64,000 bases of DNA from Hemerocallis citrina (taxonomy: Eukaryota; Streptophyta; Magnoliopsida; Asparagales; Asphodelaceae). The position numbers were made by a program, and so were the translations under genes. The stretch is taken from positions 151,417,368 to 151,481,367 of the forward strand of contig CM030358.1 in NCBI GenBank assembly GCA_017893485.1, given 5' to 3'. Position 1 is the first letter of the stretch. The number at the start of each line of letters is the position of its first letter. Of this stretch, positions 42,278 through 55,201 are shown piece by piece. The notes under the pieces were generated by a model. The model worked only from the letters and a program-made list of their open reading frames with translations. It searched no databases and was not told where the DNA came from.

Positions 42278-44074
42278 TGTTCCAAAGTAGCCGATGGCAT
42301 GAGCAAAGGCCCATTCTTTCCCTTCAAATTCTCACAGCCTAGCTCAGCATTGACAAGGCCCAAGTCCACTTTTGGCTCCTTTGAAATTGGTGCTAGAATT
42401 TGAATTGTGGCTCCAAGCTCCCCATTCGCGCCCTCAAGCCCCGCTCCAGCAACCTGCTCCTTACCTGGTACAGATAGCTTATCTTGAGCAGTGGGCCCCA
42501 CCATAGGCATGGAGCTAGCCACACAATGACGTGAACCCCATTCCCCCAAGCTGTCAAAAGGTACACTGTCGAAAGTCATTTGACGCTGAGCTGGCATAGC
42601 GCTGGGCCCACTTCTCTTTGCAGAATTTTGATGGATTTCCCAAATGAAAATTCCTCCCCCGTTTGATCGCCTCCCATTTTGCGCTCATTGCTGATGAGCG
42701 GCTTGATACTCATACGCTGAACCGGGTTCAAAGTCAGAACCGGTTCACCCCCATTGAACCGCCTCTTTTCTTCCTCCCTCCCTGTCGTCTGCAACGCTCC
42801 TCTCTCCGATGCCGCCTCGTCTGCGTCGTTGAAGAGTTGTTTGGCCACCGGTTTTTTCAAGCCCTCTCCCACCGTCGTGATATGCTGCTCTTCATCCTCA
42901 TGGTAACCTCGACCAAGAAGCACAAGTTATCCACCATAGCTTTGATGCTCGTCGGAATACATTGTAACCCATTACATCCGATTCTAACCCTTGCGAAACC
43001 CCGTTTACGCTTCTCCGTGAGCTCATCCACCTCCAAAACCACCCCGATCTTTCTGATGAGGTCTTGGAACCCCGCTAGTTCCCAACAGTGCATCGGAAAA
43101 CCCATAAGTCTTATCTAAGTTTTGGTGACCATTTCCTGTTTGACCGCCCCTTCGCTTCCCGTCCATGGCTTTATGAAGATCCCAAACCTACCTCCGACGA
43201 TCTTGATGCAATCCCTACGAGCCAACACCGCTACTCCCTCGCTCGTCGGAAACTCGGCCACCCAAAAATCTTTTACCTTATTTAACTCCCACCTCCTTCG
43301 ATTGAAGGAGTACGAAAGGCAACGCAGCCCCGTGACGACCTCCGCTGTCGACAGCCAGCCATGAACTGCCCTGATAACCCCCAAAGTTGCCTTAAGTCTT
43401 TCCCTGGACGCCCTCATCTTACTAGTAATGGTGACAATAGCGTGAACTGACTCACGCTTCTTAATCGTCTACTTCGTATCGTCCACCACTCTCTGGGATT
43501 TCCTCTTGCCTCCTCTCACGGCGCAGTCCAGAACACGATGTCCCGGTTCCTTGCATTCGAAGCACACGAAGATCCCGATTGGACAGTCTTCTTTACGATG
43601 CAGACCGCCGCACAACGGGTATGTTATAATCGAACTCTTGGTTCTTAACAGTGCTTGCTTCTTGGATGACCTAGATTGATACACCTGCCAAGGTTCCCCA
43701 CCGTCGTCCTCCTGCTCAGCGTTCTCCTTTCCCTTGCGTCGCTTTTCGATCAGCACCGCGACGAGTTCTTCCTCAGTGAAGTTGGACGGCGAAGCCACTG
43801 TTACAGGAGACCTATGCTTTGCATGGTCAGGGCTGATGTTGCTGCAAGGGTGTTGTTGAGGTGAAGATGAGCAGCGATATTGTTGAGGACGAAGGAAGTG
43901 CCTGTTCGGGGAGCTTCTCAAGTGGTTGTCATGCCGTGGTGAGGCATTGGGTTTGGAAGGGTTCTTAGGCGGCATTCTGGATCTCACCCGTCGTTGACCA
44001 CCGCCTCCTCTCCCCTGAAAAGGGGATGTAACGGTGGTCGCCAACGGAGAGGACCTCCTCACCTCCTTTCGCAT
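42232..44074 (-). pseudogene. LINE ORF1 with CCHC knuckle, frameshifted
   Basis: The ATG at 44074 starts a 201-codon basic, serine/proline-rich segment ending with CGGLHRKEDCPIGIFVCFEC and a CCHC knuckle C-F-E-C-K-E-P-G-H-R-V-L-D-C. In later frames the RNA-binding part follows: DFWVAEFPTSEGVAVLARRD (43417-43115), then WELAGFQDLIRKIGVVLEVD and STSIKAMVDNLCFLVEVT (43105-42857). This order is known for one class of plant LINE ORF1 that binds element RNA. Stops at 43469, 43115 and 42857 break it. Confidence 0.75.
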
Positions 44075-44678
44075 GTCGTGGTGCCTCAGCGGAGACAGCT
44101 CCCTATGTGAACGTGCCTGCTGCGTGGATGGCGCCGCTCCTTATCGCTGTTGTGCTCTCGCAGCACCCAAGCCCGCGCCCTCCCTTTATCTCTCACGCTA
44201 GCCTCGCTCATTTTTTTTTGGTTGGAATAGGGGTTTAATGTATTAGTCTCTGACAGTCTCATATTTCTATATTAGTCCCGTAGTCCCGTATAAATCATCT
44301 TTCCTGGATTAGTTCCTTAGAATTTAGGTCCATACATTAGTAGCACATATGAGAGACTATCTATTAGAGAATTATCTACATTATGCTACCATTGCATGGC
44401 TTCTGCACTGTATGATATTACTAATATGTAAATAATAATATGCAAGGAACTAGCGAACCGATATGAATATTTAATACTTAGTTTGATTTATTAGCATGCT
44501 TTATATTTGATTCTTGATGATCTTTTGGGCAACATAATCTTCTGATTATTGGTTGCTAGTAAGGAGTGAAACTTCAAGTATAGATCTCTTTACCATTAAA
44601 ACTGATTCATGTTCTTTTTGTTGGTGCTCGACTTTGTTATCTCTTACATGATCGTGCCAAAAAATCCAGCACTATTAT

Positions 44679-45996
44679 ATGAATCTGGAACAAGCCCCGA
44701 TGATGGAGCTCACTGCTGTTGTGGTTGAGGAGGATCAACATTCTAATATGGGTATTCGACAAAGGATGTTGCCGCTTGATGAAATTGACCCTAAGAAGGC
44801 AAAGTTTCCTTGCTGCATAGTTTGGACTCCTCTTCCTATTGTTTCTTGGCTTGCTCCTTATATCGGTCATTTTGGAATATGTCGGGAGGATGGGGCAGTC
44901 TTGGATTTTGCGGGTTCAAATTTTGTGGCCATCGATAATTTTGCTTATGGTGCTGTTGGTAGATATCTTCAGTTAGAGAGAGATAAGGTATACTCGTATC
45001 GAAATGGTTACTTTTTCTTTTATAATGCTTCTGTTAAGCATAGAAAAGGATTGTCAATTTACATACATGCCTTGAGTTAAAAAATAATCATACAAGCCAT
45101 CAGGCGGACCATTTTAACCCCCTCAATTGGTTGAGGTTGGGTGCTTTTTGCCAAGGACCATGATGGTTCTTTGCACCCTTAAAAGGACCATATGACTCTT
45201 AGGTTAGTGATTTAATCTAATGATGAACCACAGTTACTTCTCTAGTAACAATCAGCTAAGGTAAAAAATTATTATTTACCAAACTCAATAGATTTCAGTT
45301 TCTTTTATTAAAGTCAGAGAAGTTGAAAAAAATTAATAATGTGTTTTTATTATTGGGGCATTGTGCCAAGTATTTATACAAGAAAGGAGAAAAATTTCTA
45401 CCCTACGAAGTGTTAGGGAATTTGATTCCCTCATTACTAGGATATTGTTGAGTTACGCGATGCAACCAATACAAACCACCAAGCAAATAGAATTTGATTC
45501 CCTCTTTTACTAGTTGTTTATAATTGGAGAACCTTTCAAACTTGCTTCAATGAAGTACTCTCTCTTGTCTCTTAATGGAGGCCAATTACAATAATATATA
45601 GAGATCTAGAGAAATCCTAGTTTGATATCCTGATACAATAACCATCCGATATTTTCTGAAGTGATAAACATATAATAAGAGTCGTACGATCTAACTTGGA
45701 GAAGAAGTCGAACTTCAAACGAACCCCCTAGATCCGCACCCGAACACAAACAGCAGCTGCGTGCGGTTGACTGCCCAAACTGCAGTCGACCGTGACTCTA
45801 GCCAATCCAGAGAGCGAGCGGTCGGGGGGCGCAGCCGACTGCCTAACCCATGTTGCTTTCTGCTGGTGCTGGTGCTTCTCATCTTCCATCCAACCTGTTG
45901 CTTCGACCTCCTTTGGTTGATCATCTTCTTATCGAACTTAGTATGCAAGACATAAACCCAACACGAAGGCCTGAAACTAAAACTACAGGTAGCCTA

Positions 45997-46035
<39 letters not shown>

Positions 46036-49000
46036 TACCCCCCCCCCCCCCCCCCCCACCAAAAAAAAAAAAAAACTTGTGATGACAGCTAATAATGTGA
46101 GCTTTAAGGAAGATGTCTATAGTGGTAAGGAATGGTCTTCTTGTCATACTCTTGTTGAGTGAAATGATAAACAGCCTCGATGAGCTTTGTCAACTCGTGG
46201 AAAAAGGACTGCTAGCAATCTGGATAGCACTGTGGGGCACCATATATGAACCCCCAAGTCCGCAAGCAAATGTCAAAGTCAGACGTAGTCGAGGTCATAG
46301 CACGATACTTAGACTCATCACTGAAACGAGAAGCGACGTATGTTCTTTCACGTCCAGGAAATTAAAGAATCACCAAGAAAGCCAATATATATGTGGTCGG
46401 TATCATCCCAGCCCAATAGCATCATTGTAAGCTCGAAGATGGAAGGAGGATGCAGATGAGAAGAAAAATAACCTATTAGCGCTGCCAAGGAGACATTGAA
46501 GTATGTGAAAAAGAGGAGCATATTGTATGGCCATAGTCGTAAAGATTAACTGGCTCATAATATGAATTGTATGTTATCTTGGTGGGCGAGAGTGAGGTAG
46601 ACAAGCATCGCAACAAGTTGTCTATAGCAGGTAAAGGGTGTCAATCGGGTCAGGTCTGACCCGAATCTGCCCTACTCAACCCGGAAAAGATTTGGGTATG
46701 GGTCATTGTTTTTCAAAACCCGAACCCATATGGGTTCGAAAATCTAACTTCAAAAGAATACGGGTTGGATTTGAAAATTACCTCTAACCCCGCCCGAATC
46801 CAACCTAAACCCGGCCCGAATAAACCCGATTATACATACATACCTAATACATTCATATATACTCATACTATATGTACGTACATTGGACTTAATTCTCTAC
46901 TGATTAATTACCAAGTGAAGTGTGTACATGCATTTGGTTATTTTTATGTCAAATCACGTTAGTTATGCCTGTAGGTTTCATTATAATTTCATTTTAATCT
47001 AGGATATGATGATTGCCCTATGTTATTGATCTGCAAAACTTATATATCTTCGAGGTGTAACTAATCTTAATGTAGTACATTGATACAATCTAAGTCAGAG
47101 TGAACTATTTTTTCATTTTTTGGTGGCTAATGTTGAAATGAAGGTTTACGAATGAACTTGTTTTTTAAAAATTAGTTATGTTTGTAGTTAGACCCGAACC
47201 CTCAACTAGAAGGAACCTGGTACAACCCGAAAACCAACCCGAACTTGTAGGGTCGGGTTTAGGTTTGGGAAATTACAAACCTCGTGGGTATGGGTCGGGT
47301 CAAGTAGGCAAGTATATGCTTCGGGTATGGGTTTGAAACTTTTAAAAACTGCTTGACCCGGCCCATTTGCAGCCCTAATAGCGAGTGGGATTAGATAACA
47401 ATCTCCATTATCTGGTCACAACTTGGCATTCAACTCGATTATAATAGGAGAAGTGCGAGTATCAACTAGCGTGAATGACTGAGAATCTTCGTCGTAATCA
47501 ACTAGGCATGAAGTCAAACAGACTTAGCCAAGACTCCAGGATCATTCCCAAATCCCAACTGGTCTTTAAAAACGTTGAAATCCATTCGGACCTCACCCTA
47601 AAAAAAGAATATATATTCGACAACAATTCCACAATAATATGTTGAAGTAGGCAATACTTGTGTCTGACACAATTATGTCCAACCCGACATGGCTTCATAG
47701 AAGTCACTTTTTAACCATTATCTATCGAAGGCATTTAAGTATTTGATTAAGGATTTATGGTATAGGTATGACCGTATGAGTACTATATTTATTTTCATCA
47801 TTTCAGTGGTTGGATAAGATTAGAATTTTGGTCACTCTCCTTGTCCAAATGTACCTTATAAATGACCATTATATAAATAATGATTCTGCTAGTAAGTTTT
47901 TTTTTTTTCCATACAAGCAAAAGGTAGGCATATCTGCCAACCTCATCTCTACCAATAAGGTAGGACTGGTTGAATATCGTTTGATTTTTTTCATCACTTT
48001 TATAAAATATCTATATTTTTAAGTCACATCTTTTTGAATTATATTAGACATTTGGATATCGACAGGGTGGGCTTTGACTGAAGATATCAACACAAAATGA
48101 GAAATAGTCACTTTATAAATTTAATACTTTTCTCTGTTTTTAACCTTTTGGAAAATGAGAGAAACTGAGAAATTCTTGTTAGTGTACCATATTTAATAAA
48201 CTATTTGACCTTCTATTTTGAAGCAAAAACATCAAACCTGGACCTTTTTTAGAGCTGGATGCAAAATTCAATTTGCTTACACTATATTGTATTCAAGTTA
48301 TGGCTATACAATTTTTTGAAAAGTTGATCTTTTGTATGAATCAAATGTTACCAAATTGTCTAGTCTTTAAACAATTCTATGCATTCAATCTAATTTTTTG
48401 TTTGGTATTTCTTTTTGAGAGCCCAAAAACGTTTTCTGTACTTTAAAGTACTTTTATGCTTATAATAAGTGTCTCGTAAGAGTAAACTGCGTTAGGCCCA
48501 AAGCACTTCTCCAAAAATCGAGTTTTGTCTTTTTTTCCCCACCAAGAATTGCTTTTGATTGCACAAGTAAAAGTAGTTTTTCTCCATAATACTTTTCAAT
48601 CAACACTTCTTGTTTGAAGCAATGCCAAATAGAAAGTTTCAAAAAAAATATAATAATAATAATAATAATGCCAAACAGAAATTTAGAGGAATTCTACTGA
48701 CCTACTCTTTGTTGGAAACATTTGAACAGTGTTGCTTCCCTCCAAATCTCGCAGGCCACCAATCTTATAGGTACGCAGAACGTGGGACCACCATCTCATG
48801 GGACGATGCCCTCAACTCGAGCACACAAAACTTCTATCACAAATCCTACAATCTCTTCACATGCAACTGCCACTCGTTCGTAGCCAACTGCTTAAACCGG
48901 CTTGCCTACAATGGTTCATTGGATTGGAATGTGATAAACTTAGTGGGCCTCATCCTCTGGAGGGGAAAATGGGTGAATAAAATGTCGATCATCCGATCTT

Positions 49001-49143
49001 TCCTCCCGTTTGTTGCTGTGACTTGCGTCGGGATTTGGATTGCTGGCTGGGCTTTCCTTATTGGGTTAGCTTCTTTCTCGTTCCTCATTGTTGGGTGGTT
49101 TCTCTTAGGCACATATTGCATGAAGGGTTTGATAGATTTATAA
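44679..49143 (+). CDS. RTE1: RTE1/RTH-family membrane protein (DUF778), two coding exons
   Basis: CDS is 44679-44987 joined to 48730-49143, 240 residues, GT-AG intron of 3742 bp in phase 0. Exon 1 has [40 protein letters not shown] and [12 protein letters not shown]; exon 2 starts CCFPPN and has [19 protein letters not shown] (residues 143-161), then two hydrophobic spans (about 194-214 and 215-235). This is the RTE1 family (TMEM222/DUF778). Arabidopsis RTE1 is an ER/Golgi protein that promotes signalling of the ethylene receptor ETR1; the K-C-C-F-P-P segment is more like its homolog RTH, so orthology to one of the two is unsettled. An in-frame TGA at 44649 lies upstream; Met8 (44700) is an alternative start. 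No stop or frameshift was seen. TEs fill the intron. Confidence 0.93.
45411..45963 (-). mobile_element. Copia solo LTR in the RTE1-family intron
   Basis: 553 bp; on the minus strand it starts TGTTGGGTTTATGTCTTGCA and ends ATTCCCTAACA, closely resembling the copia B LTR, and is flanked by a perfect CGAAG duplication (45406-45410 and 45964-45968). U3 GTCGAC/GTTGAC motifs lie at 45764-45842. It lies antisense to the gene. Confidence 0.9.
46005..46074. repeat. Compound TA/CA/poly-C/poly-A microsatellite
   Basis: A (TA)n run passes into (CA)n, then a C19 run and A15 run. It lies in the RTE1-family intron; run lengths are uncertain because such tracts are prone to sequencing error. Confidence 0.7.
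46632..47377. mobile_element. hAT MITE in the RTE1-family intron, 746 bp
   Basis: Ends TAAAGGGTGTCAATCGGGTC and (inverted) TAGGGCTGCAAATGGGCCGG, with flanks ATAGCAGG (46624-46631) and ATAGCGAG (47378-47385) matching 6/8. Subterminal GGGTTCGGGTC-type repeats on both sides are like the MITE at 7103. Imperfect ends indicate age. Confidence 0.75.
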
Positions 49144-49840
49144 CTGGGTGAGAAATCTTGATTGACTTTCATCTACCACGGCTCGGTTATGTTCAATTGC
49201 CAAAAGGTTTCTCTAAGTTCGTACTAAAAGGCATGCTCCTATAGCAATTGATATTTCTATAGCCAATGAAGGCTGATATATATCCAGTAGGTTTACAAGG
49301 CTTCTTGTTAGAATGCAAGGACTAACAAGCCTTGCTTTGAATCTGTATGTCGTCATGTGGTGTACTTGCACAAGAACTTCTGAATTTTGTTTTTTTGATA
49401 ATTTTTGTTTTCTTATGTCAAATTGTAACCTGAGTTATAGGATAATTTAAATTGAAGCGGGACCAGCTAATTACAAGAGTAAGCCCCCCCCCCCCCCCCC
49501 CCCCGATGTCTCTTCAACTTATCTTTTTCCTTCACATATCTTCAGTTGCATCTTTTGAGTTTGAATTGGAATTATCGTATCTTGTGCAATCATTATCTTT
49601 AGTATGAAAGGGTTACACAAGGCAAGTGCTTATGTGCTTTTCTACTTGTAACATTGTTTATGTACTATACCAATTCTTCTTGAAATTTGTGATAATTTTT
49701 GGACAATGTTGAAGTAGTTGATCAAGCTTTCTGTTCTGTTGCCATCCTGCATTTTTCTTTATAATTTTTCAGTTAATTATAAATAATTGGTTTCAGGACT
49801 AATAAGCCCTTAGTAAACTTTCCACATTAAGGCACTTGAA

Positions 49841-49984
49841 AATCTGGCTTCAGTGTGTTACTAGTATTTGATTGTGGATTAGCCATTCTCAAGTCTCAGA
49901 TTGGTTCTTAAAAATCTGGCTTCAGTGTGTTACTAGTATTTGATTGTGGATTAGCCATTCTCAAGTCTCAGATTGGTTCTTAGG
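49841..49984. repeat. 72-bp perfect tandem duplication
   Basis: AATCTGGCTTCAGTGTGTTA begins each copy (49841 and 49913) and the copies are identical as far as I can see. It lies ~700 bp beyond the RTE1-family stop codon. Confidence 0.85.
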
Positions 49985-50515
49985 AGAAATTTGTGTCAAA
50001 AACCCTGATTCGAGCATGGTTTCCCACGATCCCCTTTGTATTTCTTTTATACATCTAATACTTCTCACAGTGCAATATTTTTGAAAACTGATACTGTTAT
50101 TTTTATAAGTCAACTTTTGTGGAAATGTATTTTTCTTGTTATGATCATCATTCTTTGCTGAAACATATTATCTGTTAAACTATATAGTTCAAACTTTAAA
50201 GTATTCAAAAGAAAGTCAAATGAGGGTCTTACAACAAATTCTCCCCTAGATTTCAAATACTGGAAATAGATGTATAAGATCTTGTTCACATAATTTCCTT
50301 ATCACAGAGTACCCATGTTTACTTTCACAAATGTGAGACTTATATAAGATACTGACAGCTCCATTCCCTCTTTGGACCCCCCCACTTACTAAACTCAGCC
50401 ACAAATTCATACAATATCAATCTCCAAATGGAATCTCATATGCAAACGCCAACTTTCTCTCATATAACAAGACCAAACTACCAAATTTCTCTCTGCATTA
50501 GAATGTCAACTCGCA

Positions 50516-51500
50516 ATGCCAGGCACCATCCAAGTCTCAGGTATGAACTCTGTTCTCAATCAGTAGTTGTTTTTATTCACTAAAACACCTTCAATATGAA
50601 GTCTTTTTTTTTTCTTTTTGTTTCTAAATTCAAGCTGCAGTTTTGGAGTTGATAGAGCTCTCCAAATCAGATGCAAGTACCAGCTCCTACACTTTTTATT
50701 ATGTATGTGCTTGTTCTTAGTTTGTGAAGTTTGTTGCAGTTTCCATGGGGTAGAGAGAATATCAGATTTTAGGCAATGGAGAATGCTCAGTGTAGTTTAC
50801 CTTCTCTCCCGCTTTATCTCCAATTTTTCTATAAGTGTGCCCATTGCAAGAAAAAAAATGAAGGAAAATCCATGAAAAAGAATCTAGACTTGTTTTCGGT
50901 AGGTTTAAGCCAAAGCGAAACCTCGCATTCTCTTGTTGTTTATTGAAAATGTTTTCCTTTACAATTTTGAGCCCATTTCTCTAAGCCTTTTGTGCTCAAG
51001 GGTGGATTATGAAAGTTTTGATAATAGAATTGTAAAATTTCACAAACATGGAACATAAAATTCTTTCTATCCATCTACAATATTGAATATGCATTCTAAT
51101 TTTATTTTTTAAAGTTCCATTTATGAAAAGAGTTATATAAGATGATACCATTCGCTAATATTGTGGGTGCAGTCCTTTGATGTCACTCCGCAAGAACATG
51201 AATGTTGAAATCCTTGATGTAGAAGGGAATGAATTATTCCAAACAGGTATAGATTGATCTCATTTTATCGATTTTAGGTTATATATCTACTAAATGTTAT
51301 TTATCTAGCGTTATCAAAGTTATAGTTAGGTTCCTCTGATTTAATTTTTCTTTACAGAATTTAGAACCATATAAGTAGAGGAAAATTGATTAACTGAAGA
51401 TTCATCATATCCTCTCAAGTTTGGTGGGTATGTCCATAATAAGCTTCAATTCTTACTCAGCTAAGGAGAACTTATTCGGATCCGCAACATGGTATTTTGA
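50516..51500 (+). pseudogene. Four-exon pseudogene of a small plant protein (MPGTIQVSVLE family)
   Basis: Exon 1 (50516-50540) reads MPGTIQVS with GT donor; exon 2 (50641-about 50790) reads VLELIELSKSDASTSS, then VSMG-stop-REYQ; exon 3 (51173-51246) reads PLMSLRKNMNVEILDVEGNE; exon 4 (51358-about 51497) reads E-D-S-S-Y-P-L-K-F-G-G-Y-V-H and NKLQFLLS-stop-GELIRIRNM. Splice sites and exon phases 1, 3 and 4 agree with one ancestral gene resembling a C2-like plant protein. Two stops in exon 2 and four in exon 4 kill it. I know the N-terminal signature but not a function. Confidence 0.65.
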
Positions 51501-52466
51501 GTATTTTTCCCCCTTATCAAGCTTGGTGTAGCTATGTTAATGCCATGGGAAATTGCTTTTGTTCCTATATGCTAAAACCATTTGGATTTGAAACCCGCAT
51601 TCTTGCTATCAACCTGACCTCCATAAATTCATATAGTTTCGCACCTTGTTGTCATAAGCCATGTTTCAGATTAAATATCTCTTAAAATTATACCCAATTT
51701 GTTTTTATATATTAGTGTCTTAATCTGAGTACATAGGTTTACTGTAGTATTGATACGAGAATTCTGCAATTTGGTAATCGTGGTAGAGGGAGTCTGCACT
51801 GAAGAGGAAACATGGAAAGCAGTTCAGGACTGAAATCAGAGGTAATACATCTGGTATATTTTAAAACTCCTGTTAGATCATATTAGATTGTTTTATTAAA
51901 ATAAAATTATAGTTTGTTGAATTATCACAGGACAGAGAAATGGAAATTGGATTACATACTCTGGTGAAAAGAGAGCAGTCCTAGATCAAACACAGAAAAG
52001 TGACCCATTTAAGGATTATTTACAACTTGTCTCCAGTATCTAATTTGATGTGAAGCGAGTAGGATAAAAATTTAAAGATATTAATATTGGATAGCTTAAC
52101 AGTTCAATGCCCACCTCCTGGTGGCACTAATTATCTATATATATTAGTGTCTTAATAAGTAGTGTTTTAAAATGATCTTGTTTTTTTTGGTAATAGAAGT
52201 CATTTAGCATCACAGATTTCCAATCTCATATTACTGAATTACTTGCTAGTTCACGATCATACTTCATGACTTGCAAGTTCATACTTCAGATTATATCCAT
52301 ATCAATATCACTAAATAGTTCATACCTTGAAATTGCAAATATATATGAAGTTAAATACTCTTTGTCATCATGGCTGACTGCTATTGACTTCCTCCCTCAA
52401 CAAATCATCAAATTACACGGAAAAGAAAAGAAAAAAAAATCCAACACCATGGTCACGACTTAATTA
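51501..52466. other. No recognisable gene
   Basis: AT-rich DNA with short, motif-free frames between the pseudogene and the Tekay-type solo LTR. Confidence 0.45.
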
Positions 52467-52471
52467 CTTAA

Positions 52472-55201
52472 TCTAATACCCCTAGTATGTACTACTTTTC
52501 TTACAATAAAAATATATATGTATTGTTATATATACATACATTTGCATTGACATTGTTATTTTTATTTTTATTTCTATATTTATTTTTTGTTTAACATATC
52601 CATATGTTTAGCTTTTTTCTTTCTTAAAAAGCCCAACACTTTCTTTTCTTAAAGCCCAATCCAATAAAGCTATTTAGGGGGTTAAGTGGAATTAAATAAA
52701 GTTTGAGGGGTTAAGTGTAAAAGGTGAGGACACCTAAGCATTCTACACCTTTCCACACTTTACTACCTCTCTTTCTCTTTCTCTCTTTGCAGCCGGCAAC
52801 AACAGCAGACCTCTTTCCCCCTTTCTCTATATATATGCTACTTCTTCTACTTACTACTACTTCTACCACTACTGCTTACTACTTCAACTACTACTACTAC
52901 CTGCTACTACTTCAACTTCTTACTACTACTTCTACTACTTTACTACTACTATTGGAGCAAGAAGACTAAGGTGTAAGGAGGAGAAGATAGCAACTTGAAG
53001 CTTACAAACAAATCAAAGTGGGTATTCTTCATACCTCGGTATTTTATTATTTTTTTTTAGCTTCTTTATGTATAGAATGAAAGATTGATGCTTGCTAGAA
53101 ATTGTAGTGGGTATTCTTCATCTTTTAATTATAAAAATAACACTTTTATGCATGAGAATGGTAGTAGAAGAGTAAAGATGAAATTTTTATGCTTGATTAT
53201 GAAATAAAAATCATGTCTTTGGATCAATAGCTTGATTGTTGATTATAGATTGTAAAGTTGTGATTTTTATGATGATTTGTGTAGTGTATTGTTCATGTTA
53301 GTAAGATTAACTTTAGGTTAGGAAGCTCTTGCTCATATTAGTAAGCTTTAGTCATGCTAGTAATTAAGTAGTGATGATATTAGTAAGATAGTAAGATGTC
53401 ATGTGAGAAAGCTTTATATTAGTAAGTAAAAACTGATTAGAATAAATTAGAAAGTTGAAATGTGGACTTAACAGACTCAAATGAAGACTTGACTCATGTT
53501 AGTAAATGAAAGTATGAAATTTGCTATAGAATTTATTGACGGAAGTTTTCCTATGTATGATAAGATGTATGTTGTTGTTTGGAGATCATGTTAAGATTAT
53601 TAGTAGCTTGAAATTGCAAGTAGTAGTAACCTACTTTGTTAAGTAGAATGTGTTAGTATTAATTGCCTTGGGTGAAGTTGAAATTCATACTTTTATTTTT
53701 TAAGAAAGTGATAAATGGTAAGGGGTAGTAGGTGATCATGCTAGTAAATAAGTGAAGTGGTAGTAGTTAATCACGAAGTGAACCATGTTGCATTAATATT
53801 GTAGCTACTTGTTTATCATGTTAAACTCATTTAGTAGGTTAATGTTGTGGTTGTAGCTACTTGTTTAGTAACTACTTGTTAAGAGTATTATCTCGATGAT
53901 GAATTGCTTATAGATGCAGAGATATAATATGTGTTTTTATGGCTATTGTCTTTCTTATGAGTTATTCGTTGATATGGCCAGATGCGTCGGATAAGGACCG
54001 GATAAGGGCCAAGTTGGGCCAATAATTGAGAATAAGAATGTAATGATAATTTAGTGTAATTGTGAACAATGATACCTTAAGTACTAATAATTTTCACCTA
54101 GAAAGTAAGTGGTGACTAATGAAGAGATTAAGCGGATGAGATTTGACCTAAGTTGTATAATTAGTAAATGTGTTAGTCCTAAATAGTGTGACTTATGATT
54201 GGTAAGGACAGACACTAGTTGGGTGTGTACTCACCTGTCAAGGGGACACGTGCGGTGTCGTCTCGTCTGGGACACGTGCGGCGTGGTCTCGACTGTTAAT
54301 TTCTGAGATTTAGTGATAAGAACGGGATGTAGACGTAAGTCACAAGTCCTGTCGGAACTTAGGAGATGGACTCTTAAGTTTCCGTCTATTTCTGGGTTAT
54401 CAATACGAACAAGGAGCAAGAGTGTAACTCTATATCTCTGGGCGGAGTAGGGGTGGCCCTATCGTTCGCCTTATATTCATGATAACTTTGGTAGGGGCAG
54501 GAGTGGAGAAGAACCATGATTCCGACAGAGCTGATGATTACCGGCCTGACCAGGAGTGGAGAGGGACCACGATCCTATCGGAGTGGAGAAAGACCATGAT
54601 CTGAACGAACAGAGTGATCACTACCGTTCGGAGTGAAGAACGACCATGATCCGACTGCAGGAGTGGAAATGCACCGCATGTGCTGCAGAATCTACCAGTC
54701 ACTACATGAATGTCAGAAACAGGAAAGAGTACAAGAGTAGGATGCATGGCGAGGGATAGAATCCTATCATCTGGAGAAAACGAACTCGACTTGGGGAGTA
54801 TGTAGTATGAGATGTATACATTTTCAAATCAAGTTTGCATTAGATTAAGAGGATGGTGTGCATATGAGTGTTGCATTAGTATCTAGATCATGGCATGCAC
54901 CGACACTGGTGGATTTGATCAATGAAATTGATGATGGTGGCCTATAAGATCTCCTATGGGGCATAGGCAATTAATGATGGATTAAATATGCATGAGAAGA
55001 AAGAATGCATGCATGGATGGATTGAAAGTGATATGGTTGGATGAAAGAAATAATCCCACATTGTGGGTGAAGATGAGAGAAAGAGAGATTAACCACCCTT
55101 TTATGGCCGCCGGCGGTGGGCAGTTGTTAGGATTTTATTTGTTTGCGTATTGTGTGCACGTATACCCGCGTGTGCAGCTGAGCCGGGCTCGTGGCGCTAC
55201 A
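52472..55201 (+). mobile_element. Solo LTR of a Tekay/Del-type chromovirus, 2.73 kb
   Basis: The start TCTAATACCCCTAGTATG corresponds to the usual TGTAACACCCC with decayed TG; the end GGGCTCGTGGCGCTACA matches the cluster at 30641. A perfect CTTAA duplication flanks it (52467-52471 and 55202-55206). A leucine/tyrosine/threonine frame at 52724-52969 is CTA/CTT microsatellite, not a gene. At 54480-54700 a ~45-bp GGAGTGGAGAA.GACCATGATC word repeats. Confidence 0.75.

Larger units (their letters stand above)
40667..44228 (-). mobile_element. LINE (L1-type) with most of ORF2 missing
   Basis: A 13-bp duplication AGGGGTTTAATGT flanks it (40654-40666 and 44229-44241). The left end is a T9 run, the poly-A tail in minus orientation. 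ORF1 fills the right part and the last portion of ORF2 the left; RT and endonuclease are gone, and foreign sequence with a small copia-type LTR occupies 41300-42277. A long target-site duplication and oligo-A tail are diagnostic of target-primed insertion. Confidence 0.8.

Noticed and set aside
46029..46056. Long C run as biological signal
   Set aside because: Homopolymers here and at 49487-49504 may be sequencing or assembly artefacts; recorded only as microsatellite.
52724..52969. 82-codon frame with signal-peptide-like leucine stretch
   Set aside because: It is CTA/CTT microsatellite inside the Tekay-type solo LTR; the Leu/Tyr/Thr runs are not a protein signature.
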